A stretch of DNA of 64,000 bases, from contig NZ_JALKAZ010000001.1 of NCBI RefSeq assembly GCF_023016005.1, positions 1,178,001 to 1,242,000 of the forward strand. Reading direction: 5' to 3'. Below, piece by piece: positions 15,768 to 25,239 of this stretch. Both the position numbers and the translations under genes were made by a program. The DNA comes from Erythrobacter sp. F6033. Lineage in GTDB: Bacteria > Pseudomonadota > Alphaproteobacteria > Sphingomonadales > Sphingomonadaceae. The notes under the pieces are model-generated. The model was not told the DNA's origin. It saw only the letters and a list, made by a program, of their open reading frames with translations, and made no database searches. The number at the start of each line of letters is the position of its first letter. Position 1 is the first letter of the stretch.

Positions 15768-17633
15768 ATGAAACTCGCAAAAACTGCGCTTAAAACCTCA
15801 TTTGCCGCTCTGGCGATCTCGCTCGTGTCGGCGCCGCTGCCAGCGCTCGCTGATGATCATGCTGCGCAAGAAGTCACCGAAGCAGAATTTCCTCTGACTC
15901 CAGAAGGCGCAGCGCAGTTTGTCGCATCCGCCGAAGCCGAAATGGCCGAGTTTTCGACCACCGCTGCGCATATCTATTGGTTGCAGGCGACCAACATCAA
16001 TTACGACAGCAACAAGCTGGCTGCGAAGTACGGTGCCGAAGCGACCCTGATGAGCGTCAAATTCGCCAATGAAGCGGCGAAATATGCGTCGATCGAGGGG
16101 CTTGATGCTGATGTTTCACGCAAACTCGATATGCTGCGCAACGGCATCTCTATGCCAGCCCCTTCGCGGGATGGGGCCGCCGAAGAGTTGTCCAACATCG
16201 CGACCGACCTTGGCGCACAATACGGACAAGGCAAAGGGACGCTTAACGGTGAACCGATCAATGGTTCGGACATCGAAGCCGAAATGGGCAATCCGGAGCG
16301 CACACCGGCAGAACTCGCCGAAATGTGGGCAAGCTGGCACGATAATGTCGGCGCGCCAATGCGTGAAGATTACACCCGCATGCTGGCCATCGCCAATGAA
16401 GGCGCGACCGAACTGGGTTTCGACAATGTCGGCACAATGTGGCGTTCCGGCTATGACATGACGCCGGAGCAATTTGCTGCCGAAACAGAGCGCATGTGGC
16501 AGGAAGTGAAGCCGCTCTATGTTGCGCTTCACACCTACGTCCGCCGCAAACTTAATGAAAAACACGGCGATGCTGTTCAGCCTGCTACCGGTCCGATCCG
16601 CGCAGATTTGCTCGGCAATATGTGGGCTCAGGAATGGGGTAACATCTATCCACTCGTGGCTCCTGAAGGTGCCGGTGACATCGGTTATGATTTAACCGAT
16701 TTGATCGTCGAGAAAGATCTCGATGCGGTTGCGATGACCAAAGTAGGCGAAGACTTCTTCTCCTCGCTTGGTTTCGATCCGCTTCCCGAGACGTTCTGGG
16801 AACGCAGTCAATTTGTGAAACCGCGCGACCGCGATGTTGTGTGCCATGCCTCAGCATGGAACCTCGACAATGTCGACGATATCCGGATCAAGATGTGCAT
16901 CAAGCAGAATGCTGACGACTTTATCACGATCCACCACGAGCTGGGCCACAACTATTATCAGCGCGCCTATAACGACAAAGATTTCCTGCACCTGACAGGC
17001 GCGAATGACGGCTTCCACGAAGCGATTGGCGATATGATCGCGCTGTCGATCACGCCAGATTATCTTGTGCAGATTGATATGCTCGAAGAAGATCAGGTGC
17101 CAAGCGCTGATAAAGATATTGGTCTGCTGCTGCGTCAGGCGATGGACAAGGTTGCCTTCCTGCCGTTCGGTCTGCTGGTAGACCGCTATCGTTGGAGCCT
17201 GTTCGATGGCTCTGTAGCGCCGCAGGATTACAACACGGCATGGACAGAGCTGCGCACCGAGTATCAGGGAATTGTCCCACCAGTAGAGCGTCCTGACGAT
17301 GCATTTGATCCGGGCGCGAAATACCACGTTCCGGGTAATGTCAGCTACACGCGCTACTTCCTCGCGCGTTTGCTGCAATTCCAATTCTACAAAGCCGCTT
17401 GTGACACCGCAGGTTGGGAAGGGCCGCTCCACCGCTGCTCTTTCTATGGCAATGAAGAAGTCGGTCAGAACCTCAACGCGATGCTCGAAATGGGTGCGTC
17501 CAAGCCATGGCCAGACGCTCTCGAAGCCTTCACTGGTGAACGCCAGATGTCGGGTAAGGCGATGGTCGAATACTTCGCCCCGCTGATGGACTGGCTTGAA
17601 GAGCAGAACAAAGGCCAAGAGCAGGGCTGGTAA
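15768..17633 (+). CDS. Exported M2 peptidase (angiotensin-converting-enzyme homologue)
   Basis: A zinc peptidyl-dipeptidase that removes C-terminal dipeptides, exported by an N-terminal signal peptide ending near ALA-DD (about 29). The zinc site is HHELGH with H390, E391 and H394, and the third ligand E418 lies 24 residues on in GFHEAIGD, exactly the ACE spacing. The length of 621 fits one ACE domain. AGAGGA-like Shine-Dalgarno bases precede the ATG. The next gene starts within its stop codon. Bacterial relatives are known in Xanthomonas and in sphingomonads. Confidence 0.95.
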   Translation: MKLAKTALKTSFAALAISLVSAPLPALADDHAAQEVTEAEFPLTPEGAAQFVASAEAEMAEFSTTAAHIYWLQATNINYDSNKLAAKYGAEATLMSVKFANEAAKYASIEGLDADVSRKLDMLRNGISMPAPSRDGAAEELSNIATDLGAQYGQGKGTLNGEPINGSDIEAEMGNPERTPAELAEMWASWHDNVGAPMREDYTRMLAIANEGATELGFDNVGTMWRSGYDMTPEQFAAETERMWQEVKPLYVALHTYVRRKLNEKHGDAVQPATGPIRADLLGNMWAQEWGNIYPLVAPEGAGDIGYDLTDLIVEKDLDAVAMTKVGEDFFSSLGFDPLPETFWERSQFVKPRDRDVVCHASAWNLDNVDDIRIKMCIKQNADDFITIHHELGHNYYQRAYNDKDFLHLTGANDGFHEAIGDMIALSITPDYLVQIDMLEEDQVPSADKDIGLLLRQAMDKVAFLPFGLLVDRYRWSLFDGSVAPQDYNTAWTELRTEYQGIVPPVERPDDAFDPGAKYHVPGNVSYTRYFLARLLQFQFYKAACDTAGWEGPLHRCSFYGNEEVGQNLNAMLEMGASKPWPDALEAFTGERQMSGKAMVEYFAPLMDWLEEQNKGQEQGW

Positions 17634-18649
17634 TGATGCGTTTCGCTGTCCCGGTGCTGTGTGTGATGGCAATCACGGCATGTGCGCCGGGCGGCGATGC
17701 TGCGTCCATAGGCGAAGTGCAGTCGAGGGAGGCTCACCCGACTTTGTTTGTCGCGAATAAGCGCGGCAATACGCTTTCAAAGGTTGACCTTGAGACTGGC
17801 GAGGAAGTGCTGCGGCTTGATAGTTGCACAAATCCGCATGAGCTTGCGACTTCGCCTGATCGGAAGCACGTTGCGCTCGCTTGTTATGGCGGGACTACCG
17901 TGGATGTCTTCCAGACGGGCGATCTCACCAAAGTGGCAAGCTTGGAACTGGGCGAAAATGCACGCCCGCATGGCATTGTTTGGCATCCCAATACGGCAAT
18001 CTTTGTGACAGCTGAGGGGCGCAAATCCGTGTTCCGAATCACAGGGCCTCTATCTGACACGCCAGAATTTGCAGAATTCAGAACCAATCAGGATGGCAGT
18101 CACATGCTGGCTGTTTCGCCAGATGCGCGGACTGTTTGGACGACCGATCTCGGATCAAAGACAGTAACGCGGGTCAATCTGGATGACGCATTGGATCTGC
18201 GCACCGTTACAGTGGGTGAGGAACCTGAAGGTATCTCGTTGGCTCCCGACGGGTCAGCACTGTGGGTCTCGGCTCGCGGGTCAAATCAGGCGATTGAGCT
18301 CGATCCAACCACAATGGCGGTGCGCAACACGATTGATACGGGCGCGTTTCCACTTCGATTGTCTATCCGTCCGCAAGGCGATGTCGCGGTAACATCTGAT
18401 CTAGTGGATGGCGGATTGACCGTGATTGATCTGAAGACTGCAAAAGTGGTCCGCTCAATCGAAGTATCCGGAAAAGCCGAAGCGCAGCAGCGTTTTCAGG
18501 TCACGATCCTATGGTCCGATGATGGGACGCGCATCTACGTCGCCGAAACAGCAAGCAACACCGTTGCTGAGGTCGACTATGCCAGCGGCACAGTCTTACG
18601 CCGGCTGCCGACTGGCGAGGGTGGGGACGGGTTGGCCATCCTACCTTAG
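17633..18649 (+). CDS. YncE-like beta-propeller lipoprotein
   Basis: A protein of 338 residues with an N-terminal signal ending in a lipobox (ITAC, Cys17). The remainder is a seven-bladed propeller with the YVTN-type repeats seen as ANKRGNTLSKVDLETG, VSPDARTVWTTDL and VAETASNTVAEVD. Such proteins bind ligands or partner proteins in the periplasm. It is translationally coupled to the M2 peptidase (TAATG), so the two may act together; that is inference from position only. Confidence 0.84.
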   Translation: MMRFAVPVLCVMAITACAPGGDAASIGEVQSREAHPTLFVANKRGNTLSKVDLETGEEVLRLDSCTNPHELATSPDRKHVALACYGGTTVDVFQTGDLTKVASLELGENARPHGIVWHPNTAIFVTAEGRKSVFRITGPLSDTPEFAEFRTNQDGSHMLAVSPDARTVWTTDLGSKTVTRVNLDDALDLRTVTVGEEPEGISLAPDGSALWVSARGSNQAIELDPTTMAVRNTIDTGAFPLRLSIRPQGDVAVTSDLVDGGLTVIDLKTAKVVRSIEVSGKAEAQQRFQVTILWSDDGTRIYVAETASNTVAEVDYASGTVLRRLPTGEGGDGLAILP

Positions 18650-18680
18650 AAAGCGGCGAACAGCCCGATTGGCTTGCACA

Positions 18681-20183
18681 CTATGCAGCCTTAAGTTTCG
18701 CGACGAATTGCTCGGTTGAGTGTTCGAGCTGGCTGATCGTAGCGGTCAGTGAACTCGCGGCATTACCCAGTTCGTTGGATAGTTTCTTCGCGTCCCCTGC
18801 TGATTGTTCGAGTACTCGGCTTTTGTCCGCGATTTGAGAAACCTCATCAGCTGCGCCGCGGGCATAGCTCTGGATTGTGTCGGCAGATCTACGCTGATCA
18901 TCGACATCCCATCGGATCGCTTTGGCGGCTTCATCAAGTTCCACGACCGCCTCATCGATTGCTTTGAAGCTACGCTCTGCCTCAATGGTGCCAGTGCGCA
19001 CGCCCGAGAGAAATTCGTCAATCTGCGTTGCTGCCTCCGCCGCCTGCATGGCGAGTGCCTTCACTTCCTGAGCGACAATAGTGAACCCCCGACCAGACGC
19101 GCCTGCCGTTGCTGCTTCAATCGCTGCGTTAAGCGACAAAAGGTTTGTACGTTCCGCAATTCGTACAATGGCCCGTGTTGCTTCGCCAATAGTGTCTGAG
19201 TGTTCGGCCAAAGAACCGACCGATTGACCACCGGAATGCGCGCGTGCCGTTGCAAGGGTGGTCAGTTCATCTTGCTGGCTGACATTGACGGCGATCTTAG
19301 CGATGGAATCTGTCAGTTCGGCAACGCCTCTTGCGACTGTATCTGCGGCCTTGGCCGCCGCATTTGCCGTACTGCTGAACCCTTCGGCTTGGTGGCCGGT
19401 CTCCTTTGCAATTAGATCGAGTTGTTTGGTTGTCTGCTCCAGAGTTTTCGCGATCGCACCGACCGATTGAACGACGGTAGAGATTGAAGTTTCAAACTCG
19501 CGCGAAAAGGCTTCCAGATCATTCTTGCGCTGCTTTTCCTTTGCCACTTCGAGCTGCTCGCGCTTGGTCCGTTCGAGTTCTACCCGGTGGAGCGCCTGCT
19601 GGAGATCTTTCGATTGGTCTGCCATCACTCCAGAGCGAAGTTCTGCGTCGTCGCGAGCCGTTGCGATGCGTTCAAGCAATTGTCTGATTTCGAGCGCGAT
19701 CCAGCATAGAACCATCCCGATCAAGACAGTTGCGAACCCATGGATCAAGACGCGGCCCAAACCGCTGCTACCAGAAAATACCCAGCTGGGCTGTAGGTAT
19801 ACCAGCAAGAGGTGATGGGCGATAATTGTTGTGCTCGCGATTACGATCGCGCGGACGTCACAGAGAACCGTCAAAGATGCGAGAGCGACAAAGAAATAGA
19901 GATGCATGTCGATCTGCCAGCCGGAATTTTGCATCGCATAGAGCAGGAATGCAGGTTGGATAGCGGCCATCAGGCCTGTCGCCGCCCTTGCGCTGCGATC
20001 ACTGATCCCGCGCACTGCGCAAATGGTTGGGATAATATTCAAAATGGCGCTGGCTAGCGCAGCCCAAGCTGCTTGCGAGCCGGGAAGAAAAGCCATCAGC
20101 AATAGGCTCAGCGTAACGAGCCATCCGCCGCCCGCGATAAAGACTAACCCGCGCTTGCGCAGTTCTTCGACGGTCTCAATCAT
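18681..20183 (-). CDS. Membrane methyl-accepting chemotaxis protein without HAMP
   Basis: A chemoreceptor-type signalling protein of 500 residues. The first 165 or so contain about five or six membrane helices with no large periplasmic domain, so it may sense something within the membrane. A coiled coil then leads to the signalling domain, whose tip reads ERTNLLSLNAAIEAATAG and GRGFTIVAQEVKALA. No HAMP domain is evident. GGAGG precedes the ATG, which overlaps the stop of the upstream small gene. No other che genes are nearby, so it could feed a distant chemotaxis system or a non-motility pathway. Confidence 0.9.
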   Translation of the reverse strand: MIETVEELRKRGLVFIAGGGWLVTLSLLLMAFLPGSQAAWAALASAILNIIPTICAVRGISDRSARAATGLMAAIQPAFLLYAMQNSGWQIDMHLYFFVALASLTVLCDVRAIVIASTTIIAHHLLLVYLQPSWVFSGSSGLGRVLIHGFATVLIGMVLCWIALEIRQLLERIATARDDAELRSGVMADQSKDLQQALHRVELERTKREQLEVAKEKQRKNDLEAFSREFETSISTVVQSVGAIAKTLEQTTKQLDLIAKETGHQAEGFSSTANAAAKAADTVARGVAELTDSIAKIAVNVSQQDELTTLATARAHSGGQSVGSLAEHSDTIGEATRAIVRIAERTNLLSLNAAIEAATAGASGRGFTIVAQEVKALAMQAAEAATQIDEFLSGVRTGTIEAERSFKAIDEAVVELDEAAKAIRWDVDDQRRSADTIQSYARGAADEVSQIADKSRVLEQSAGDAKKLSNELGNAASSLTATISQLEHSTEQFVAKLKAA

Positions 20184-20524
20184 TGTGCGCCTCCTTCAGC
20201 CGCCACTGAGCCGCAGAGCGGCACCGCTGCATTCAATGGAAGTACGCCATGGGCGAGCAGCAGCTGGGCAAAGCTAGGCAAGCTCCCCGTCGCAACATAA
20301 CTGCTCGGCAAAGGGCTTCGCGCCACCAGCCGTGTATCTGGAGCTGACACAATTGCAGGCAAAGCGGCGATGCCATTGTCGCTTATCGGATAGAGAGTGA
20401 TGGCCTCGCCCGGTCGCGGAGCGAGAATCGTCCCGGCAATCGCGGTGCATGCGAGCAAAAGCTGCGCAGGGGCCAATGACCTGCGCAGCCTTTTGTGCGC
20501 AATTCCGATCAGACTGTTTTCCAT
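20180..20524 (-). CDS. Small exported protein, unknown
   Basis: A protein of 114 residues with an N-terminal hydrophobic stretch (about 16-36) after a basic segment, likely a signal peptide or anchor ending near GEA. No family is recognised. I chose the ATG at 20524, preceded by GGAAAG, over the one at 20533. Its last four bases overlap the start of the chemoreceptor gene, so it may be an accessory to it. Confidence 0.55.
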   Translation of the reverse strand: MENSLIGIAHKRLRRSLAPAQLLLACTAIAGTILAPRPGEAITLYPISDNGIAALPAIVSAPDTRLVARSPLPSSYVATGSLPSFAQLLLAHGVLPLNAAVPLCGSVAAEGGAQ

Positions 20525-20603
20525 GCTTTCCATGGAAATTCGTTTGACGGATTTTGGTTATCGCTCCGATGGCGAGCGCATGCGTAGTTCCACGCGGTCG
20601 GGC

Positions 20604-22040
20604 CTATCTAAAGGGCGGCTCGTTAAAGGCGCGCAACTTGCGGCTATGGAGACGGTCACCTTCGTCACGCAGCCGGTTGCAGGCTTCCAGACCGATCTGG
20701 AGATGAGCCGCGATGGCTTCCTCATAGAACTTGTTGGCCTGACCCGGCAGCTTGATCTCACCGTGCAATGGCTTGTCCGAGACGCAAAGTAGCGTGCCGT
20801 ACGGAACGCGGAACCGGTATCCTTGAGCGGCGATTGTGGCGCTTTCCATTTCAACGGCAATCGCGCGGCTTTGGGAGAAGCGCTTTGCAGAACTGGCGTA
20901 GTGCAGTTCCCAATTGCGGTCATCGGTAGTGACAACGGTGCCCGTGCGCATGCGTTGTTTGATATTCGCACCTTGAACGCCAGAGACCTCTTCCGCAGCA
21001 ACGGCGAGGGCCTGTTGAACCTCTGCAATCGGGGGGATTGGAATTTCAGGGGGCAACACATTGTCGAGCACGTGGTCATCGCGCAGATATGCGTGGGCGA
21101 GCACAAAATCGCCGATCTTCTGACTTGAACGTACGCCGCCGCAGTGCCCGATCATCATCCAAGCATGCGGGCGAAGCACTGCGAGGTGATCGCATATGGT
21201 CTTCGCATTGGAAGGCCCGACGCCGATATTGACCAGCGTGATGCCTTTGCCGTCTTCTCGTATCAGGTGATAGGCGGGCATCTGGTGTTTGCGCCAAGCG
21301 GTGTCGTTTAGCTGCTCTTGTGCGTTGTCGGTGCAGTCTGCGATGTTGAGGCCGCCCGCGCCGGTCAAGCCGGTATAGCCGCCTTCACAGATTTGCTGAG
21401 CGCCCCAGTTCACGAACTCATCGACATAACGATGATAGTTGGTGAAAAGGATGAAGTCCTGGAAGTCCTCAACTCGCGTGCCTGTGTAGTGCGCGAGACG
21501 TGCAAGCGAGTAGTCAGTGCGGAGGCCGTCGAACAGCGAGAGCGGCATATCCTCGTTCTCGTCAAACTCGATACCGTCGGCCAGTTCGTCGCCAATCAAC
21601 GCGAGGTCGGTTGAAGGGAAGTGTTGCGCGATGTCGGTCGGCGCGATGCCCACCATGGCTGCGCCAGCCGCGCCATCCAGTACATAGGGGAAGGGGATTT
21701 CCTGTTTCGATTTGCCGACTTCCACTTCGATTTCATATTCGGCTGAAATCAGCTCGAGTTGTTCGGAAAGGTACGGTGCGAACAGATCAGGGCGGGTGAC
21801 AGTTGTCGTGTAGGTGCCCGGCATTTCGAGCCGGCCAAATGCGCGGCTGCGGTCCAATGGTTCACCAACACCGGAGTAATGCAGGGTAAGCTGCGGATAG
21901 GCATAGCTGCCGTCCGTCCGCTTGCGTGAGGGCGGAATGGTTCCATCCTTGCCGAATGCGATCACGTCTGCACGCAAGGTGGAGACGGCTTCGCTGTAAA
22001 CCTGCTGCAATTGCTCGATGATGGTTTTGATTGGGGTCAT
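20604..22040 (-). CDS. amn: AMP nucleosidase
   Basis: It hydrolyses AMP to adenine and ribose 5-phosphate and so lowers adenylate pools. An N-terminal regulatory domain (about 1-180) precedes the PNP/UDP-phosphorylase-like catalytic domain with LVNIGVGPSNAKT, MIGHCGGVR and a VEMESATIAAQGYRF segment that holds the nucleoside-binding Met-Glu. Length is 478 residues, like the E. coli enzyme. AAGGA precedes the ATG. Confidence 0.95.
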   Translation of the reverse strand: MTPIKTIIEQLQQVYSEAVSTLRADVIAFGKDGTIPPSRKRTDGSYAYPQLTLHYSGVGEPLDRSRAFGRLEMPGTYTTTVTRPDLFAPYLSEQLELISAEYEIEVEVGKSKQEIPFPYVLDGAAGAAMVGIAPTDIAQHFPSTDLALIGDELADGIEFDENEDMPLSLFDGLRTDYSLARLAHYTGTRVEDFQDFILFTNYHRYVDEFVNWGAQQICEGGYTGLTGAGGLNIADCTDNAQEQLNDTAWRKHQMPAYHLIREDGKGITLVNIGVGPSNAKTICDHLAVLRPHAWMMIGHCGGVRSSQKIGDFVLAHAYLRDDHVLDNVLPPEIPIPPIAEVQQALAVAAEEVSGVQGANIKQRMRTGTVVTTDDRNWELHYASSAKRFSQSRAIAVEMESATIAAQGYRFRVPYGTLLCVSDKPLHGEIKLPGQANKFYEEAIAAHLQIGLEACNRLRDEGDRLHSRKLRAFNEPPFR

Positions 22041-22110
22041 TCAGTGATCCTTATTGTTATTGTTTTGCTTTGCAATGACAGCCCGCAATGATGCGGAGTG
22101 CCGCTGTTAC

Positions 22111-22149
22111 AAAAAGGGCGCGGAAGTCTCTCGACCGCCGCGCCCTTTT
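22111..22149 (-). terminator. Rho-independent terminator after rplI
   Basis: Reading the minus strand, AAAGGGCGCGG pairs with CCGCGCCCTTT, followed by T residues. It lies between rplI and amn and ends the rpsF-rpsR-rplI transcript. Confidence 0.8.
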
Positions 22150-22178
22150 GAATGTGTGAGCAAAAGCCCAGCGGAGTA

Positions 22179-22832
22179 TCAGCCTTCGGCTTCTTCTTCG
22201 CCAGCGGCATCTTCAGCCGGAGCTTCTGCTTCGGCGCCTTCGTCAAGCAGTTCGGCAGGGATTTCGCCCGGCTCGAGACCGTCATTGTCGATACGTGTAT
22301 CGGCAGCGGCTTCCTCGATTTCCTTCTGCTCTTCTTCAAAGAGCTGCGCAAGAACGTCGACGCCCTGCGACTGCAATTCAGCTTCGTCGTCGCTGCGGGC
22401 GACGTTGGCTTTTACAGTGACGTGCACTTCTGGGTGCAGAGCGACAGTCACGTCGTGCATACCGATCACTTTGATCGGGGCGCCCATGATGACTTGTTTC
22501 TTGTCGATCTCGTGGCCTTGTTCCGTAAGGCCAGCAACCATGTCGCGGACGTTTACAGAACCATAGAGCTGGCCGGCGTTGGAAGCGGCGCGGATCAGAA
22601 TGACTTCTGCTCCAGCAACTTTCTCACCAGCGGCTTCAGCGACAGTACGACGCTCAGCGTTTTCTTTTTCAAGACGCTCGCGGTTCGCTTCAAACACTGC
22701 CTTGTTGGCGTTGTTTGCACGAAGGGCTTTCTTCTGCGGGAGAAGGAAGTTGCGAGCATAGCCGTCTTTCACAGTGACAACGTCACCGATCGTGCCGAGC
22801 TTTTCGATCCGTTCAAGGAGAATGATATCCAT
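22179..22832 (-). CDS. rplI: 50S ribosomal protein L9 with acidic tail
   Basis: A large-subunit protein that binds 23S rRNA near the L1 stalk. The N-terminal signature [12 protein letters not shown] and [16 protein letters not shown] is clear, and the C-terminal domain runs to about residue 148. Residues 150-217 are an added, very acidic Glu/Ala stretch not found in typical L9 of about 150 residues. GGAGGAGA precedes the ATG. It is last in the rpsF-rpsR-rplI operon. Confidence 0.96.
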   Translation of the reverse strand: MDIILLERIEKLGTIGDVVTVKDGYARNFLLPQKKALRANNANKAVFEANRERLEKENAERRTVAEAAGEKVAGAEVILIRAASNAGQLYGSVNVRDMVAGLTEQGHEIDKKQVIMGAPIKVIGMHDVTVALHPEVHVTVKANVARSDDEAELQSQGVDVLAQLFEEEQKEIEEAAADTRIDNDGLEPGEIPAELLDEGAEAEAPAEDAAGEEEAEG

Positions 22833-22846
22833 TGTTTCTTCTCCTC

Positions 22847-23071
22847 CTACTTCACAATGTACGGCAGCAGGCCGATGTGACGCGAACGCTTGATCGCTTT
22901 CGCAAGCTCACGCTGCTTCTTTGCAGAAACGGCGGTGATGCGCGAAGGCACGATCTTGCCACGCTCGGACATGAAGCCCTGAAGCAGGCGCACGTCTTTG
23001 TAATCGATCTTGGGGGCATCCTTGCCAGAGAACGGGCAGGATTTGCGGCGGCGGAAAAACGGGCGTGCCAT
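22847..23071 (-). CDS. rpsR: 30S ribosomal protein S18
   Basis: A small-subunit protein that pairs with S6 on the platform. The motif [22 protein letters not shown] (split here around residues 24-45) and the C-terminal [12 protein letters not shown] are diagnostic. Length is 74 residues. GAGGAG lies upstream inside the end of rpsF, whose stop shares one base with this ATG. Confidence 0.97.
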   Translation of the reverse strand: MARPFFRRRKSCPFSGKDAPKIDYKDVRLLQGFMSERGKIVPSRITAVSAKKQRELAKAIKRSRHIGLLPYIVK

Positions 23072-23436
23072 CAGTCGCGCTCCTCACGGTCTGAACGGCG
23101 CTTACGATCGCGCTCGTTTTTGCGCATCATTACGCTTGGACCTTCTTCGTGCTCTTCGACACGGATGGTCATGTAACGAATGACGTCTTCGTTGATACGG
23201 GTCTGGCGTTCGAGTTCTTCAACAACGCTGCCTGGGGCATCGATGTTGAGCATCACGAAGTGAGCCTTACGGTTACGGTCGATTTTGTAGGCGAGGGATT
23301 TAAGGCCCCAAGTTTCGGTCTTTGTGACCTTGCCTTCGTTCTTCTCGACGATTTCGGTGGCCGTAGCCGCCAGCGCATCGACTTGAGCCTGGCTCAAGTC
23401 CTGACGCGCGAGAAAGATATGCTCGTATAGAGCCAT
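23071..23436 (-). CDS. rpsF: 30S ribosomal protein S6
   Basis: A platform protein that binds S18. The start [14 protein letters not shown] and [10 protein letters not shown] are typical. An ATG at 23451 is in frame, but AAAGGA then lies inside the coding part; I use the ATG at 23436, which that sequence serves as Shine-Dalgarno. Length is 121 residues, with a basic/acidic mixed tail ([10 protein letters not shown]). It is first in the operon and divergent from the DUF808 gene. Confidence 0.96.
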   Translation of the reverse strand: MALYEHIFLARQDLSQAQVDALAATATEIVEKNEGKVTKTETWGLKSLAYKIDRNRKAHFVMLNIDAPGSVVEELERQTRINEDVIRYMTIRVEEHEEGPSVMMRKNERDRKRRSDREERD

Positions 23437-23653
23437 CTCGCTTCCTTTCATATTGCTGTCGATCGCTGGCTTGTCCGTCCGGATGACGGGGCCCCTCCGA
23501 CTTTCTTAAACACCACTCCGGAAAGAGCGGATGCGCGCACATAGCTGGTTCTGTGATGAATGCAAGCTCTGTGGGAGGTTGCAATGCGCGCTCTTGCGGG
23601 GAGCCGAGGAGCCGATATGGAGGTGGAATAACAAAGAAGCAGGGGAATACACA

Positions 23654-24595
23654 ATGCCTTCAGGGTTGGTCGCGCTTTTCGATGATGTGGCGGTAATCGC
23701 CCGCGCCGCAGCCGCATCGGTTGACGATATTGCCGCGGCTGCGGGTAAGGCTGGTTCGAAGACCGCTGGTGTAGTGATCGATGATGCGGCGGTTACACCA
23801 AGCTATGTGACCGGCCTTTCTCCGGCGCGTGAACTGCCAATCATTTGGAAGATTACCAAGGGCAGCCTGTTCAACAAGCTGATCATTCTATTACCCGGGG
23901 CAATCCTGCTTTCGGAATTTCTGCCTTGGCTGATCATCTGGATATTGATGCTGGGCGGTGCCTTCCTTTGCTATGAAGGTGCTGAAAAAGTTATCGAAAA
24001 GCTGGGCGGAGCCAAACACGGCAAAACGCTCGATGATGAAATTCAAGACCCTGTTGCGTTTGAGAATCAACGGGTCGCCGGAGCGGTACGAACCGATTTG
24101 ATCCTTTCCGCCGAAATCATGGCAATCACTTTAAACGAGCTTGACTTGAGCGTCTGGTGGGAACGCGCAGCGGCGCTAGCCTTGGTCGCGGTGATCGTCA
24201 CCGTGGTTGTCTATGGTGCGGTTGCCCTGATCGTGAAGATGGATGACGTCGGTCTGCATCTAACCAAACAAGACAGCACAACGTCGCAGAAGTTCGGACA
24301 TTTCCTCGTCGCTTCGGTACCTAAGTTGCTGATTGCACTGTCGTTTATAGGAACCATCGCGATGCTTTGGGTCGGCGGTGGGATCATCGTCCACGGTACG
24401 CATGAAGTGGGCTTCGACTTGTTTTATAGCATCGCACATGGTGCAGAATATGCCGTGGCTGCGGGGACCGGCGCCTTGGGCGGTGTAGCCGGATGGTTCA
24501 CCTACGCAGCGATCTCAGGTGTGCTCGGATTGGTGCTCGGCGCGATCATCGCTTTCGTGCTGCACAAAGTGCTCGGCTATGAAGGCGCGCATTGA
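23654..24595 (+). CDS. DUF808 (YedI-like) membrane protein
   Basis: An inner-membrane protein of 313 residues. The opening SGLVALFDDVAVIARAAAAS and GKAGSKTAGVVIDDAAVTP are the DUF808 signature, followed by LCYEGAEKVIEK and about five membrane helices. The family is common in Proteobacteria and its function is not known. Upstream frame extension to 23531 lacks a ribosome site. Its stop shares a base with the start of the next gene (TGATG). Confidence 0.9.
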   Translation: MPSGLVALFDDVAVIARAAAASVDDIAAAAGKAGSKTAGVVIDDAAVTPSYVTGLSPARELPIIWKITKGSLFNKLIILLPGAILLSEFLPWLIIWILMLGGAFLCYEGAEKVIEKLGGAKHGKTLDDEIQDPVAFENQRVAGAVRTDLILSAEIMAITLNELDLSVWWERAAALALVAVIVTVVVYGAVALIVKMDDVGLHLTKQDSTTSQKFGHFLVASVPKLLIALSFIGTIAMLWVGGGIIVHGTHEVGFDLFYSIAHGAEYAVAAGTGALGGVAGWFTYAAISGVLGLVLGAIIAFVLHKVLGYEGAH

Positions 24596-25239
24596 TGGGT
24601 GACGGGCCCACTCTTTACACTTGTGCCGGCTCTCGCGGTCTAAGAGCGACTTGGGCGGCGGAGGAGGCTGGGGTCGATATCGATCTGAATATCCTGCCAT
24701 TTCCTCCACGTTACCTCGCGCCGGAATATTTGGAGATCAATCCGCTCGGCACGGTCCCCATGCTGGTGGATGGTGACACGAGAATGACGGAAAGCTGTGC
24801 CATCGCGCATTATCTGGCGACGAAGGACGGGATGACCGACCTTGCCATCGCGCCGGGCCAGTCAGACTATGCCGAATATCTCGACTACACCTATCACGCT
24901 GATGCCACGATCACCTTTCCGCAAACGGTCTATATGCGGTTTGCTATCTTCGAAAAGGACAAAGGCTGGGCCGAGGCAGGAGAGGCCTATGCCAATTGGT
25001 TTTACAAGCGATTGGTGAAGGTTGAGGACCGGCTTGAGAGCCGAGATTATCTGTGCGCGGATCGATTTACCGTCGCCGATATTTCCGTTGGCTACGCGCT
25101 GATTTTGGCGAAAAAAGTTGGTTTGGACGAAGGTGTTCCAGAGATACTTAAAGAGTACAGAGAGCGACTGACAGGGCGAGAGGCTTACAAACGCGCGGTT
25201 GAACGCGAAAAAGCGGGTCTAGCTGCGCTCAAGGCTTAG
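24595..25239 (+). CDS. Glutathione S-transferase family protein
   Basis: A protein of 214 residues with an N-terminal thioredoxin fold: LYTCAGSRGLRATWAAEEAG places Ser/Cys in the glutathione-activating site, GTVPMLVDGD holds the cis-Pro and MTESCAI the glutathione-binding Glu-Ser. The C-terminal helical domain contains FTVADISVGYAL, a conserved N-capping motif. The substrate is unknown. Coupled to the DUF808 gene; converges on the zinc-ribbon gene with a four-base overlap. Confidence 0.88.
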   Translation: MGDGPTLYTCAGSRGLRATWAAEEAGVDIDLNILPFPPRYLAPEYLEINPLGTVPMLVDGDTRMTESCAIAHYLATKDGMTDLAIAPGQSDYAEYLDYTYHADATITFPQTVYMRFAIFEKDKGWAEAGEAYANWFYKRLVKVEDRLESRDYLCADRFTVADISVGYALILAKKVGLDEGVPEILKEYRERLTGREAYKRAVEREKAGLAALKA

